From Orthonyx spaldingii (lineage: Eukaryota; Chordata; Aves; Passeriformes; Orthonychidae): a stretch of 64,000 bases of DNA. The position numbers and the translations under genes were made by a program. Positions within the stretch are counted from its first letter, which is position 1. Each line of letters starts with the position of its first letter. Below the pieces are notes generated by a model. That model saw only the letters and a list, made by a program, of their open reading frames with translations, had not been told where the DNA came from and did no database searches. The stretch is from the NCBI GenBank assembly GCA_013397795.1, contig VZTJ01002637.1, positions 86,485 through 150,484 on the forward strand, written 5' to 3'. Shown here in pieces: positions 48,900 through 61,050 of this stretch.

Positions 48900-51205
48900 A
48901 CTGTAACTCTAATTAAAACTGTGAGTATTAGGAGAGTACAAGCAACTTTTTTGAGCCATCATGTACTAACATTTTTTCTAAAAAGTATCATCACCTTCAT
49001 GGCATTTCTAGGAATTCTGCCCTTCATTTTAAGTGTTTCTCATATAGTTACTGCCTTGAGAGAGATTGTACTGTTTACCAGCTCCTGGCTCATTTTGCCA
49101 TTCTTGTAAGGGTTCTTTTACATTTTAGTTTAACCTTATAGATAGACATGCCATTAATCATGTGGATATGACTCAAAACCAAAAAAAAAGGAGAACAAAA
49201 TGTTGGGGTAAAAAAGTAGGACAGTATCATTACTATAAAAGCCATGTTAGAAATGACTAGGGAGTAAGAGAAAATTTAGAAAAAATATTCAAAACCATGT
49301 TTTTTAACAAATTGATTCCATCCTTCACATTTTTATTTATTTGCTTGATTGTGTTTTTATCTCTTCCTAAGTTACAGCAGGAGGGGTAGTTTCTCAGGTG
49401 AGTACATTTAGTGTATTACAGCATACAAAAACATCAGAGTCTCCCAGACAATTCTGCAACCTTCTAAACCTGCATAAATTATTAGAATAAACTCTTCTTG
49501 TGCATTTTAAACATCAAAGACTGCACCTGATCTTCTCTACAGATATAGAGAATCCTTTGCTGGAAGAATAAAGTCCAGACTGTGCAGACTAAAAGAAGAA
49601 CTTCTACATAGGTATCCCATATTAACCTGAGGTAGTATATTACTAAAGGGCAAAGCCATAAAACATTTTTACCTTCTGCATAAACATCTATACTTGTTTT
49701 ATGTCTCTGAGAAATTATTTCTTTAATTTTTCCCTCTCACTGGGTGGACCTTTGAGGGAAGATGAATAACAGCATAGTAAAATTTTCCTTTAAGCTTTGT
49801 TGGAAAGAAGATAAATATATTTAATCACAGTTAAGGCTGGAAAGCCAGTGTGGTTTGCTTAGATAGGTTGAAGGAGAAGGCAACCTGTTTTACTCAGTTT
49901 TTGAATGTATAAGTCCTTCATAAATTTTTAAAAAGTACAGATCATCAGCATTTAGCTGTTTTCATTTTTAACTGCTATCTGTGCACTTCTGTATTTGGAC
50001 TGTTTGCTTTCTCTATGATTGTTTATATTTTAATAGGTTAGGTATTTAGTACATAGTTCTAAATGTCCTATGGGTTGTCTGCCTGCATAAAGATCACTTG
50101 TTATCTCTTTATCTTGAAAGATGTTGGACTTCTAAAGTAGTAATTTATTTTCAAATTTAATTTTTGCTTACTTACAACTTCTTCCAAAATTACTAGATCA
50201 TTCTTGGTTACTTTCCTCTCTGTAAAGTATGTGTGGTTACTATATTTTTGATTTTTAACAGGTCAAGCAATGTGACTTTGAACATACTTGGAAGATTAAG
50301 TGAAATGGATAACTTAGCAAGTTATCTGTTTTCTGACAATTTATCCTTTTTTTTCCCCACAGCCCCAAGTCATATTTAGTTCATCTCGTTGGCTTGTAAA
50401 TCTCAAGGTTAGAGCAATGCGAAGTGGAACAGTGATAGAAAGCTAATATACAGTAATTTATCTTCTGCTGCTGCTTTGTAATCCTTTTTGATTAAAAAAA
50501 AAAAATCAAAGTTACTTGAAAATTCTGAAGTAAAAACTGAGATGGATGATGAGATAGATCATGAATGGTTGAATGTAGCCTTGTAGGCCCTCCAGTGAGA
50601 TAGCTGAAAAAACAAATTAATTAAATAATACGTTAAATAATAATAGTTTCGCTAGAAAAAAAGCTGAAGCTTATGGATATTTCCAGAGATTTCATTGCTT
50701 CATTTTTTTAACATTAACTATTCAAATTCTTTGGAAGAAAGCACCCAATCTCATTATTACTTCTTTTCATAATTATTAAATAAAGAGAAATAAAGAGAAA
50801 TAAAGAGAACTGCATATTAGAATGACTCTAAAAGGAAAAGTAGAATGGAGGGAAAATTAAAATCTGATATATAATCTGGGGCTTTAACATATCCTTGTAG
50901 TGTAAAAGTACATTAAAAAATCCATTAATGTTCTTTGGAGGTTTGCTTGCCAGTTCTGCCAAAACCTCTTTTATTTTGGGTTTTAGCTTACTCACTTCTT
51001 AGCATTTAAGATAAAAAATCAGTTATGAATCCACTACCTTTTTTCTGTTAAAACGGCAAGCCAAATATTTGAAAAACAGTGAAATAATTTTTCTGTCTGC
51101 TTGGAAATTAATTGACACTAGTTGAACAAACATATAAGTTATCAGTTTGATTTAACTGCCTGAAAACTAGAAAACTCTTATGCCATTTGAAACAGAAATT
51201 ACTGA
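48900..51205. other. AT-rich sequence with no recognised feature
   Basis: No gene or transposable element was recognised. A three-copy decamer lies at 50781-50810 and is listed separately. Confidence 0.5.
50781..50810 (+). repeat. Three-copy tandem decamer
   Basis: Three perfect copies of 'taaagagaaa' (the last ends 'aac'). A small minisatellite-like slippage repeat. Confidence 0.9.
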
Positions 51206-51214
51206 CCAGTAATA

Positions 51215-52050
51215 CACCTGGACTCAGTAAGGCCTTTGACATGATCCCATACAACTTTCTTGCCACTGAATTAGAGAGTTATGGAAGTGAAAGATGGACT
51301 GTTAGATGGATAAGGAAGTGGTTGAATGGCCACACCCAGAGTTGCAGTCAACTGCTCAATGGCCAAGTAGAAAGCAGTAAAAAAATGGTGTCCCTCAAAG
51401 GTCCATACAGGGTCCAATACTATTTAGTATCTTCATTGATGACAATAGAGGGTGGGATTCAGTGCACCCTCAGCAAGTCTGCAGAAAACACCAAGTTGAC
51501 TGGTGCAATTGCTAGACTAGAAGGATAGGATGACATCCAGGGGAACCTTGACAGTCTAGACGAGTGGTCCATGTGAAACACATGAAGTTCAGTAAGGCCA
51601 ATTGCAAGGTCATGCACCTGGGTCAAGGTAATTCCAAGTACCAATACAAACTGGGGGATTGATGGATTGACAGCGGTCCTGGGGAGAAAGACTTGGGAAT
51701 ATTGATGGACAAAATTTGAACATGAGGTGGCAATGTACTCATGGAGCCCAGAAAACCAACCCGTATCCTGGACTGCATCAAAAGATGGGTAATTCTCCTC
51801 CTCTCTTCTGCTCTTTGAGTGCTTTGGATTATGCGTAAGGAAGAAAATTTTTACACTAAGGGTGGTGAGCCACTGGATCAGGTTTCCCAGAGAAGGTGTG
51901 AGTGCCTCATCATTGGAAGTCTTCAAAGTCATGTTGGACAGGTCTTTGAGCAACCTAATCTAACAGACAATGTTCCTGCTCAAGGTAGAGGGGTTGAACT
52001 AGATGATCTTTAAAGGTCCTTTCCAATTCAAACCATTCTCTGATTCTATA
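51215..52050 (+). mobile_element. CR1 LINE with degraded reverse transcriptase region
   Basis: The longest CR1 coding remnant here. The frame from 51187 contains 'LSKAFDMIPYNFLATELESY' and 'RWTVRWIRKWLNGHTQS', typical of the palm/fingers part of the CR1 ORF2 reverse transcriptase. The later 'GVPQ' motif lies in another frame (from 51387), and the frame then shifts back to give 'QCTLSKSAENTKLTGA'. The usual catalytic FADD is replaced by SAEN, so both metal-binding aspartates are lost. Downstream are 'HMKFSKANCKVMHLG' (another frame), 'ggtttcccagagaaggtgtg' and a 3' end of 'ctagatgatctttaaaggtc', 'ctttccaattcaaaccattc', 'tctgattctat'. Frameshifts, lost catalytic residues and 5' truncation make it dead. 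The 164-codon minus frame at 51459-51953 is antisense. Confidence 0.95.
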
Positions 52051-52054
52051 AAAT

Positions 52055-54655
52055 ATCTCAATATTTATTCATTCTGTTTAGCTTCCAGTTTTTAGTCCAA
52101 AGGATATAAATCAGCTATGGGTTCAGTAATACATTTTCCAAGAAATAATAATTATTTTGCATATTCTACTGTATCATAGACAGGATTACATATAAAGTTT
52201 TCTCTGTTTAGGTAATAGAATTTAGTCCTGTCTACATACTAACCTCCTGTGCTGAAATCTTCCAGAATTTACAGTTTGGGACCTGAAGGATCTGAGCTAT
52301 TTCCTACGATATCTGAAAGCTAGTGATGCAGATAGACAGTCTTAGAAACATAAGAAAGTGTTTTAGTGTTTTTCACAGATTGGACTATTGGTTATGGTAG
52401 GGTGTTATTCTTTCCTCTTCTTTTCCAGAAGACCTTATACATCCTGTATATGTATGCATTCAACTCAGATGAAAATGAGAAATAAATTCATTCTTTTCTT
52501 GAGATTCGGAAGAAATGAAATACCACTTTTCCCCTCACATCCATGTTGTGAGTGTCATTTATTTCAGGATCATTTAGAAAATATATGGTGACAACAATAC
52601 ATACAGTGGAATAACATGGTGAAATGGAACTTTCAGTTTGGAATATTTTTTAAATGCACATGATAAGTTGAGCATGTACTTTAAAAATTTGATTATCTGT
52701 ACTTCATAAGAATGATCATTTTTACGACTGAGAGTGGATGACTGAGGTCATACTCGGTAGAAGTACATTTTTTATTCTCTTCCCAAAAGGAAACTGGCAT
52801 CTTAGTCCAATCACTTTAGATGTATCCATGTCAACCCTGTAGTTGAAAAATGAACCTTGGGGAAAGCAAACCTATCACCAGCTTTTGTGTCCTATTGTGA
52901 AAACACTGATGACTATATAATTGAGGTGACATCGGCAAAAAAGCCTATGCATTTTTTTCTTTGCTAAGACAGTCCTCTGATCCATTTGGGATTGTTTGAG
53001 ACTTTGCAATAAATCAAAAAGAAAGTTGGGATTTAGCTTTTGTTTTGGGGGTTTTTTGTTTGGTTGGTTGATTGGTTGGGGTTTTTTTGTTTTTTTTTAA
53101 TTTTAATGAAAGATACTGGAACACTCTTAATAGAACAGTAGGGAATACTAAATGGACCTAATCTGTAACCAAATATTTAACTATTTAAAATATAATTAAT
53201 TCAAATCCCTAAATTCTTGTTTTATTAAACTTGCCTACAGCACGGAAGAAACAGAAAGCTGAAATGGATGACAGGGAGCTGGGAACTATTACTACAAAGT
53301 CTCAGGTGGATGTTAGACATACTGAGAAAAAAGTAGTCACTTGTGATTCAGTCAGCTGTTAAAGCTATGAATGTTTGCTCATTGCTATGACTGGTTTTTG
53401 AGTTTTTTTATTTATTTCATGGTGAAAATCATGACTGTTTGATTACTATTTAGAGTATTTAACTCTGAAATCATGTAAGTGTCCCTCTTTTTAACTTTGA
53501 GCTGAATAGATTAGCCATATCTATCTAGATTTTACTCATGATAATTTTTTAATCTCTATAGCCTTGCCCTTTGGATTTTGGGCTTTTCTCTCTCTTTCAA
53601 TTTTTGAGGTATGATAGTTGGGGTTTTTTTGAAATCTGATTTTTGCAGTCAGATTTGATTAAAAAAATCTTTCCATTCCTTTATATGTCTCAAAAAGATT
53701 ATAGGAAATCAACACAAATATGACAGATACTTTTATCATCACTGGCACATCTGATGGTGGGTGATAATGACATGTTTCTTCAGCTGTTTAAAGTGATGGA
53801 AACATTCTATATCTTGATACAAGGAACCAATCTTTCCTCTGATTTTTCTAATGTATTACATTAACTGAAAGTGCAAAGCAATAGAATTGACCTTGTGCAT
53901 CTAAAAATAATTTCCCCAGAATAGAAAAAGAAAAAAATTCCTCTTCCTTCTGAAGTCAGGCCATTGGAGAGGATTTGCTCCAAGATTCAGGAAGACTCTA
54001 AGAATGAGAAAACAACAGACTATCTTTGGCGACAGTACTAGTATTGTATATACTGGCAGAAGATTACATTTTAAATAAAATGATACTACTAGGAAACTAT
54101 AGAAACATAGAATGAAGCATAGACCAAACATACAGCAAAAGTAAGCAATTTAGAGCTCAAATTTTATCTGGGAAGTTGAACAAAATGCTAGATTTATTAA
54201 AGAAAATGGAAACCTAAGAGTTATCAAGGCATTTCTTATTGGGCAAAGAGAGAAAAGGACATAAAATAATGGCAAAATCTGCAGGCACACAGAACAGAAT
54301 GAAAACTAAAGTTACTGTGTTCTTTATGCAGCTTCTAAGAGCTCACAGAAAATGCTTAAAATATTTGAAAGTAATCAACCTAAAAATCATCGCTTTCTTA
54401 CTTAAGAAAATTACCCAGCCTAAAAGACAGCTCAGAATTCACTCACCATGAGAAGTGATGGTGGTGAGAATATGCCTTTATACTTTTTGGCAATTTCACT
54501 TTGAAATAATGGTCACTGAGCAGTAGCAGTTCTTCTTGAACACCTTTCCTGCCCACAGTTGTGCTTTTATTCATTCTTATTTGGCCAAAGCCCAGAAATG
54601 CATTACTGAAAGGGTGTCTAAATTTATTAGCAGAGTGAAAATCTGGAAAGGATTC
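52055..54655. other. AT-rich sequence with no recognised feature
   Basis: No gene was recognised between the two plus-strand CR1 copies. It includes a G/T-rich patch at 53039-53100. The 76-codon minus frame at 53901-54131 and the 70-codon plus frame at 54239-54451 have no recognisable domain. Confidence 0.5.
53039..53100. repeat. G/T-rich low-complexity tract
   Basis: T and G runs with a short (TTGG)n core ('ggttggttgattggttgggg'). Low complexity, not the vertebrate telomere unit TTAGGG. Confidence 0.85.
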
Positions 54656-54659
54656 TTAA

Positions 54660-55387
54660 GAGCAACCTCTGGTTTGTATATCCCATGAATGCCCAGGTGA
54701 GCCTTATAAAATTCAACAAAGTCATATGCAAGGTGTTGCACCAGAGCTGAGGCAACCCCCAGAACCAATGCAAGCTGGGGAATGAATGGATTGAAAGGAA
54801 CCTTGTTAGAAGGGCTTGGGAAAGCTAGTAGAAGAAAATGGGCTGTAAACTGGTAATATGTGCTTGCAGCCCAGAAAGCCAGCCAAATCCTGGACTGCAT
54901 CAAAAGCAGTGTGGCCAGCAGGCCAAGGAAGGTGATTCTGCCTCTCTATCCTGCTCTCATGAGAACACACCTGGCGTGCTGTGTCCATTTCTATGAACAT
55001 GGACATAAGAACATGGACCTGTTGGAGTGAATCCAGAAAAGAACCACAAAAATGATCAGAAGTCTGGAAAGGGAATTTCTTTACCAAATCATGTAGTGAC
55101 AGAACAAGGGGCAACAGTTTTTAACTCAGAAAGGGTAGGTTTACACTGGACACAAAGAAGAAATTCTTTACACTGAGGTTGGTGAGACACTGAAACAGAT
55201 TTTCCAGAGAAGTTGTGGATGCTCCATCATTAGAATTTCTCAGTCAGGTTTGATGAGGCTCTCAGTAACCAGCCCCAGTAGAAGGTGTCCCTACCCTTGG
55301 CAGAGGGGTTGCAACTAGGTGATCTTTAAGGTCCCTTCCAACCCAAACCATTTTATGATTATATTCTATGATTCTATGATTCTATAA
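54660..55387 (+). mobile_element. CR1 LINE, 5'-truncated, with full 3' tail
   Basis: It starts in the post-reverse-transcriptase region ('ataaaattcaacaaagtcat', 'gcaaggtgttgcacc'). It continues through 'cagccaaatcctggactgca', 'aggaaggtgattctgcctct' and 'acatggacctgttggagtga' to the 3' region ('ggtgatctttaaggtccctt', 'ccaacccaaaccattttatg'). It ends in several 'attctatg' octamers, the CR1 3' signature. The upstream boundary is uncertain by about 100 bases. No intact frame. Minus-strand frames at 54577-54903 and 54806-55114 are antisense to it. Confidence 0.95.
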
Positions 55388-55389
55388 CC

Positions 55390-56770
55390 TTCCCTATATC
55401 TCTTAAGTTTCAGGGAATTTTTTTGTACTGCATTTTAAAACTTGGTTTAGAAACCTTAAGATAAAATAGAAAAGGGAAAAGATTGAGCATTTATTCTAAG
55501 AAAGAAATTGATCAGTAAAAAATGATGAAATAATTTTTTGCAGTGTAACTAGTTAATTAATTAATAAGACAGTAAGAATAAAAACATATCTGATTAAGTT
55601 TTATAGGTCAGATTTAAACCTAAAATGCAAACAACAAAATGCGAATGTCCAATTGCAACTATCCTAACAGTGCTCTGAAAATATAACTGATAGCTATTCA
55701 ATTCAGCTGCCTAACCATAACCATTTGTTATTATTTAAGGTAGGCTATGGTATTTGAGACATCCACATGTGTATTTCAGAACAGAACTTGTCATATACAA
55801 TATGAGCAATCTTCTCAGTACTAAAGATCCATAAGAGAACCTGTAAAACTCTGAGGTATCTCACAGAGCAATGGAAGATCTTTTTTGTTGATCACTTTCC
55901 ATTTTTCTAAATGTTTTCTATTTGACATTAGGCAGCATTAGTCTTCATTATATCACCAAATGTTGACATCAAATCAAAGCTCCTGCAGTTGATGTGTCCC
56001 TTAAGAAAAAATATGACTCCATTAAATTGTTCTATTGTTCCTGAAGGTGAACATAAATCCCATAAAAACAAGAAATGTAACCACTGTTTGTTCAATTTGA
56101 GATGTTTGTACTTCTATCTTTTTCATGGTGATTTTGTTCCCCTTTAATAATGAAAATAAAACATAAACATAACACTTATGCTACATATTGTCAGTTCAAA
56201 GCGCTGACAATCTGTCAAAACCATTACAAAAGAACCTGAATTTCTTTGGGCTAATATTTGAAAGTGAACTAAAGCTATTACTTGAAAGTGATCTAAGGCA
56301 AATGAGAAAAGGAAGAGCATGGGACAGCATTTTTTATTCCTGGTGCTGGAATTTCAGTGTCAGAACTGGGGTCCATCTTTTGCTTAATTCACCACATGGG
56401 AAGTGCACTGTCTTTTTGGCCATATTGCATAATCCTTCTATAGGCAATTTTCACCTTATATAAAGCACATGGTTATTAACTTTCAGATTCTCAGTTACAT
56501 GGTGAATTAATTCTTCCTTACTTTATTTCTCAAACTCTTAAACAAAAACAGTGTTCTGAAAATATTAAGAACTTGTGTTTAGAGAAAGAGAGAAAAAAAA
56601 TCTTTCCTACTCTTGTTATATGGCAAGTTTAAATTCCAGAGAAGGAAGTTGACTTACTGGCTTTTTAGGAACTTGCTGCTCAATGCCAATATTGACCACC
56701 TTAATTAGAGTAATTCTAACCAGAATTTCCTCTACTCTGACTGAAGAAATGAAAATTCATGTTGCTGTTG
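55390..56770. other. AT-rich sequence with no recognised feature
   Basis: No gene or repeat was recognised. The 91-codon plus frame at 56188-56463 has no recognisable domain. Confidence 0.5.
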
Positions 56771-56776
56771 AGCCGA

Positions 56777-57018
56777 TGTCGACACGAGAAGAGGTCGAGA
56801 TCAAGACGGCAAAAGAGGCTAATTTATGTATTAAATTCAGCTTTTAGATACAAAATGACCACTCACTTGATTGGCCACAGTCATCCACCCCCTAGGGCTG
56901 ATTGGATGGAACTCTGATTGTCTGCTTTGAAAACAAGTCAACTAAAACATGAGCTTATCTTTATATTTACAGTTTCAGAGAAAAATTTCCCATGGGAAAG
57001 CAGACTTGTGCTGTCACA
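56777..57018 (-). mobile_element. Probable solo LTR, minus orientation (ERVL-like?)
   Basis: The block starts 'tgtcgacacgagaagaggtc' and ends 'cttgtgctgtcaca', so it has TG...CA ends. On the minus strand it reads CCAAT-type words ('ccaatcagccctag', 'ggccaatcaagtg'), a TATA-like 'tgtatctaaaagctg', then a degraded polyadenylation region ('ttaatacataaatt') and a CG-containing U5 ('gtcttgatctcgacc'). CG-containing words are rare elsewhere in the window. Boundaries are provisional because no convincing target duplication abuts these ends. A 6-base repeat 'gacacg' at 56781-56786 and 57025-57030 is offset and may be chance. Confidence 0.6.
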
Positions 57019-57021
57019 AAT

Positions 57022-58770
57022 GCAGACACGTTTTTACTTTCAATAAAAGATTCTGCCATATCTTTGAGTAATATCAAAACTGAAATTTGGAACACTTGCT
57101 TTTTGTCACAACTCTAGATCTGAATTTTCATTTCAGATATCTAATAAAACATGAGCAAGAATGAAAATGATGAAAAAAGGGACTATTTTTTTCAGAGTGC
57201 TCTTTTTCATACTCTCTGCTGTAATTATAGAAGTCCTGTGGACTTATGTGTAACCACATAAGAACCTTTCCAAGAACCTTTGTATATAATGTTAGGGTTT
57301 CTTCCAAAAATTTCATTACAGCTGCTAATAGCAATGCTTTTATCCATTGCTTTCAATATTGACTGAGAATATTGTTTGCTAAGAGCAGATAAAAATGAAA
57401 TGATCATACTGGTACTTGTCATTACAGCACAGTAAATTATAGACTTAATGACTCTGATACCTGATGTATTACCCAAATTCCAGTTACTTTCTGACTTACA
57501 TTTTAACTTCCTCTTAAAATGAGACAGTTGATGTGGCACTGGGGATACAGAGGAGATCCAGACCCAGAAAAGGGATACCAAACAACATACATGAGAAGTG
57601 TCTCAACATACTTGTCAAGCATAGTTAGAACTCTTTAGAACCCTGATCATAAAATACCCAGTGACACTCAAAATGTGGATGACAAGATTGAACTTAGCAC
57701 ATGGCAACCCTGCTTTCCTCTTATTAGATGTTACATTGCATAGAACACTTCTGTCTTTGTAGCAAAATCAAAATATTAGGTCTTAAGATAAGATTGTACC
57801 TTACTGGACAGGCAGGTAATTTTTTGTGATCACGAAAGCGCTTCACACATTGTCAGTACTGTCAGTTGTATCAGAACAAACAGTAACTCTTCTTAATTTA
57901 AAATTGATGGGGTTTTTTCCCCATACTCTTTGGATAGGGCAAATGGCAGTTATTTTTAAACAATATTGTATATATTTAAATTAAACTATTAGATTGTCTA
58001 CATTTCATACATGTAATTGGGAATTATATGGATTCTTTAATGATAGATTAAAAGAAATTCAGTCTAAGAAAACCAATATTTACTTTATCAAAATTATATC
58101 ATTTTTGAAGTGCAGATTTATACCAAACTATTTCAATTTTAAATTCAAAGTATAAGCCTTGATAAATTCAGTTATTCTGACTGAAAATAAGAACTAATTT
58201 ATTTTCAGTATTCACTTTCATATATCTGTTTCAATAGTGAGGAAAATCGAAACAAACTTGCTTCTTATTTCTCCCATCTAAAAATTAAAAATTCTATGAA
58301 TTTTTACTATTATAAAAATAGAAATAAAAATGATAACTGGGCAGAAATGAAATAACAAGCATAGGATTAAAATAATTAACAAGATTTCTTATTTATTGCT
58401 TGCAATTTTTAGCAATTCACTACTCACACAAGAATTGTCTTATCATCTGTTGTCAGGATAGTTGATACACAATACTATACCTCTGCAAAGCTTTTTTGAA
58501 ATATACATTTTTAAACATAGATAGAAAAAAATTAAATTAATGAAAATGTGATTGAAGTGGGTGTTCTGGTTTAGTCCCCCCTCTAATATAGAACAATTGT
58601 AAATATATGGCTACATAACGATTTAATACATTTTTTTAGTCCGTGGCTTGTGACCCATATGCAGTCTGGCAAGATAAGTATACAAATACCTTACTAGAAA
58701 GTACAGAAAGTACAGTTCTGTGGCTACTTGAAAGATTTTCCAACAGTTTGAAATAAATACAGACAAATAT
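57022..58770. other. AT-rich sequence with no recognised feature
   Basis: No gene was recognised. The 118-codon minus frame at 57225-57581 overlaps another minus frame (57128-57334) and has no domain or codon pattern suggesting a gene. Confidence 0.5.
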
Positions 58771-58777
58771 TATGTAC

Positions 58778-58836
58778 TTTTTTTTTTTTTTTTTTTTTTT
58801 TTTGTTTGGTTTTTTTTTTTNNNNAATTAAATATAA

Positions 58837-58879
<43 letters not shown>
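58778..58879. repeat. Poly-T tract with a 4-base gap
   Basis: Long T runs are interrupted by 'gtttggt', four Ns at 58821-58824 and 'aattaaatataaaaaa'. Length and sequence are unreliable. The poly-Phe open frame at 58772-59002 is an artefact. Confidence 0.95.
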
Positions 58880-58880
<1 letters not shown>

Positions 58881-58881
58881 G

Positions 58882-60124
58882 AATGGGGTTTATTTTCTGT
58901 TTTGTTTTGTTTTCACAAAAGCTTACACATTTATCTGGGAAATGGTTTAGAGTTCAAAAAATATATTCCTATCTGAAAAATATCCCCATTTTCATTTTTT
59001 GACATATTTCTGCATACAGAGTTATACATTATGAAAACACTGATAACTTACACAGTTCTCTCTGTATCAATGTGATTCAGGGTTTCCAAGAAATCATTCA
59101 CTTAAATCACTCATCATCACCATCAACCATTTGCAATCTGCGTATTATTCCTATGAGGAACTAAAATACCATGTTCACTTAAATTTTACAATTTCTTGAC
59201 GTGATAGATAAAATACACTAATTGAAAATGAAATTAAGGAAACTACTGTAAACACAGAGAATATCAATAAGTAATTTGTTTGCATCTAACACTGTTAAAA
59301 ATTACCCTTAAAGAAATAAAGCCTAGTATTTCATTTAAGTTTCCTAAAAAGCTTTCTAAAAAATATCATGTGTTTAAGGCATAATACAGTAATTTTGAAA
59401 TACACGAGTTATTCACATTTATTCTGTATTTCTTAGAAGGAGGTTGCTTGGCCCCCTTTTTTTAATCAGGAAAATACTTTTTTTGTTTATTTGTTTGTTT
59501 TTCCTTTGAAATAGTCAATAGAAATAACATGTTTGGGGTTTTTTTAAAGTCCTAATTTCAAAAAGAATCTGAATGGAGATTGTGCATAAAGCACAGTATA
59601 CAATCTTGCTGGAGACCACCTACAGCTTCACAAAAGCTTTGTTAAAATTATGTTTAGAATCTTTTCACTATTTATTTCTATCATTGGCTTTTTATACTAG
59701 AGATATTTGAATAAACATTCAACATTCATTTCTAAAGAGATTTCCTGCTTGTATTATTACATCCCCAGCTAGTCATAATCATCTGTAACAGTACAAGTGG
59801 CTGAGGAATAAATGGCTTTGATGTCACAACACAGGTTATTACTTCAATTGATGTACCATCATTGAGAACTGTTAAACAGAAAAAGAAGAAAAAATTGGTT
59901 TTATGTAAGCATGGTTACCATTTGAAATTCCATTGCAAGAGGGAAAAAGACACAACAAAAGCTAAAAATGGAGCTTTACTTTCTGTTTACATATAAAGAG
60001 ATCTTAAAGCTTGAAATATATTTTTTCTCTGCTTCTTCTTTTCTTAAAAAACCCCAAAACAACAATTCCTCCTCACCCCCTAAAAAACCCATTTTTTTTT
60101 TCTCTCAGAAATTTATAGGACATT
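58882..60124. other. AT-rich sequence with no recognised feature
   Basis: Nothing was recognised except short T and A runs and a small (TTTG)n patch near 59482-59500. Confidence 0.5.
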
Positions 60125-60126
60125 TT

Positions 60127-60828
60127 CTTCATAGAATCATATGATATCCTGATTTGGAAGAAACTCATAAAGATCATTGAGTCCAACTCTTGGCCCTGTA
60201 CAGTTCCATCCCTGAGAGTCACACTATGTGCCTGAGAGCACTGTCCAAACACTTCTTCAGCTCCATCAGGCTTGGTGTTATGACCATGGGGAGCCTGTTC
60301 CTGTGCTTCCATGGGGATCAGTTCCTGATCACTCTCTGGGTGAAGCACCATTTTCTAAAATCCAGCCTAAACCTTCCCTGACACAACTTCAGGCCATTCC
60401 CTTGGGTCCTGTCACTGGTCACCACAGAGAAGAGATCAGTGTCTGCCCCTCGTCTGCCCCTCACAAGGAAGTTGTAACTGCAATGAGGTCTGTCCTCAGT
60501 GTCCTCCAGGCTGAACAGACTGAGTGACCTCGGCTGCTCCTCATACGGCTTCCCCTCAAGGCCCCTTCACCACCTTTGTTGCCCTCCTTTGGACACTCCC
60601 CTAGCTCAATGTCTTTCTGACATTGTGTCACCCAAAACTGCCCCCAGCACTCGAGGTGTGGCGCCCCAGTGCAGAGCAGAGTGGGACAATCCCCTCCCTT
60701 GCCCAGCTGGCGAGACTGTGCTTCATGCACCCCAGGACAGGGTTGGCCCTCCTGGCTGCCAGGGCACTGCTGACTCATGTTCAGCTTGCCATTGGCCAGG
60801 ACTCCCTTGTCCCTTTCCGTGGGACAAA
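60127..60828 (-). mobile_element. CR1 LINE, about 700-base minus-strand copy
   Basis: The plus strand starts 'ttcatagaatcatatgatat' and 'aaagatcattgagtccaact', the reverse-complement CR1 3' end. It continues 'aacacttcttcagctccatc', 'ctgggtgaagcaccattttc', 'ccttgggtcctgtcactggt' and 'ctccaggctgaacagactga'. Then follow 'caccacctttgttgccctcc' and 'agcactcgaggtgtggcgcc', and it ends near 'ccttgtccctttccgtg'. It is GC-rich relative to flanks and belongs to a different CR1 subfamily from the copies at 20, 51 and 55 kb, judging by the 'catcaggcttggtg' region. The open frames here (60073-61026, both strands) come from GC composition. Confidence 0.95.
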
Positions 60829-60878
60829 TTCAGTGAAATTTTTTTTTCAGTGAATTCAGTGAATTTTTATTCAGTGAA
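60829..60878 (+). repeat. Four spaced copies of 'ttcagtgaa'
   Basis: The 9-base word occurs at 60829-60837, 60846-60854, 60855-60863 and 60870-60878, separated by T-rich spacers. It starts exactly where the CR1 similarity ends. Slippage at the 5' junction of the insertion is the simplest explanation. Confidence 0.85.
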
Positions 60879-60929
60879 TATCTTTTGCTTTCATAGATGG
60901 CTATGGACTAAAACATTTAGTTGTTTCCA

Positions 60930-61045
60930 CCAAAATAAACCCAAACCAAACCCCCCCAAAACAAACAAACAAGCAAACAACAACAACAGCAACAACAACA
61001 AAACACCAAAAAACCACAACAACTAAAATACAACCCAACAAATTT
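60930..61045. repeat. A/C-rich low-complexity tract (CAAA, CAA, CCAAA units)
   Basis: Degenerate array of CAAA and CAA units with short C runs, almost free of T and G, lying between the CR1 copy and the LTR. Translates to Asn/Thr/Lys/Pro-rich low-complexity peptide in the frame ending at 61026. Confidence 0.9.
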
Positions 61046-61050
61046 TAACA

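Noticed and set aside
50781..50810. CRISPR-like or iteron array
   Set aside because: Three contiguous decamers without spacers in vertebrate DNA; simple slippage.
51459..51953. 164-codon minus-strand open frame
   Set aside because: Antisense to the plus-strand CR1 copy, whose frame and 3' end are recognisable.
53039..53100. Interstitial telomere repeat
   Set aside because: The unit is TTGG with T and G runs, not TTAGGG.
54577..55114. Two overlapping minus frames of about 105 codons
   Set aside because: Antisense to the CR1 at 54.66-55.39 kb.
58772..59002. Poly-Phe open frame
   Set aside because: Homopolymer T with a 4-base gap.
60499..61026. 175-codon plus frame
   Set aside because: Antisense of a minus CR1 followed by low-complexity Asn/Lys sequence from the A/C tract.
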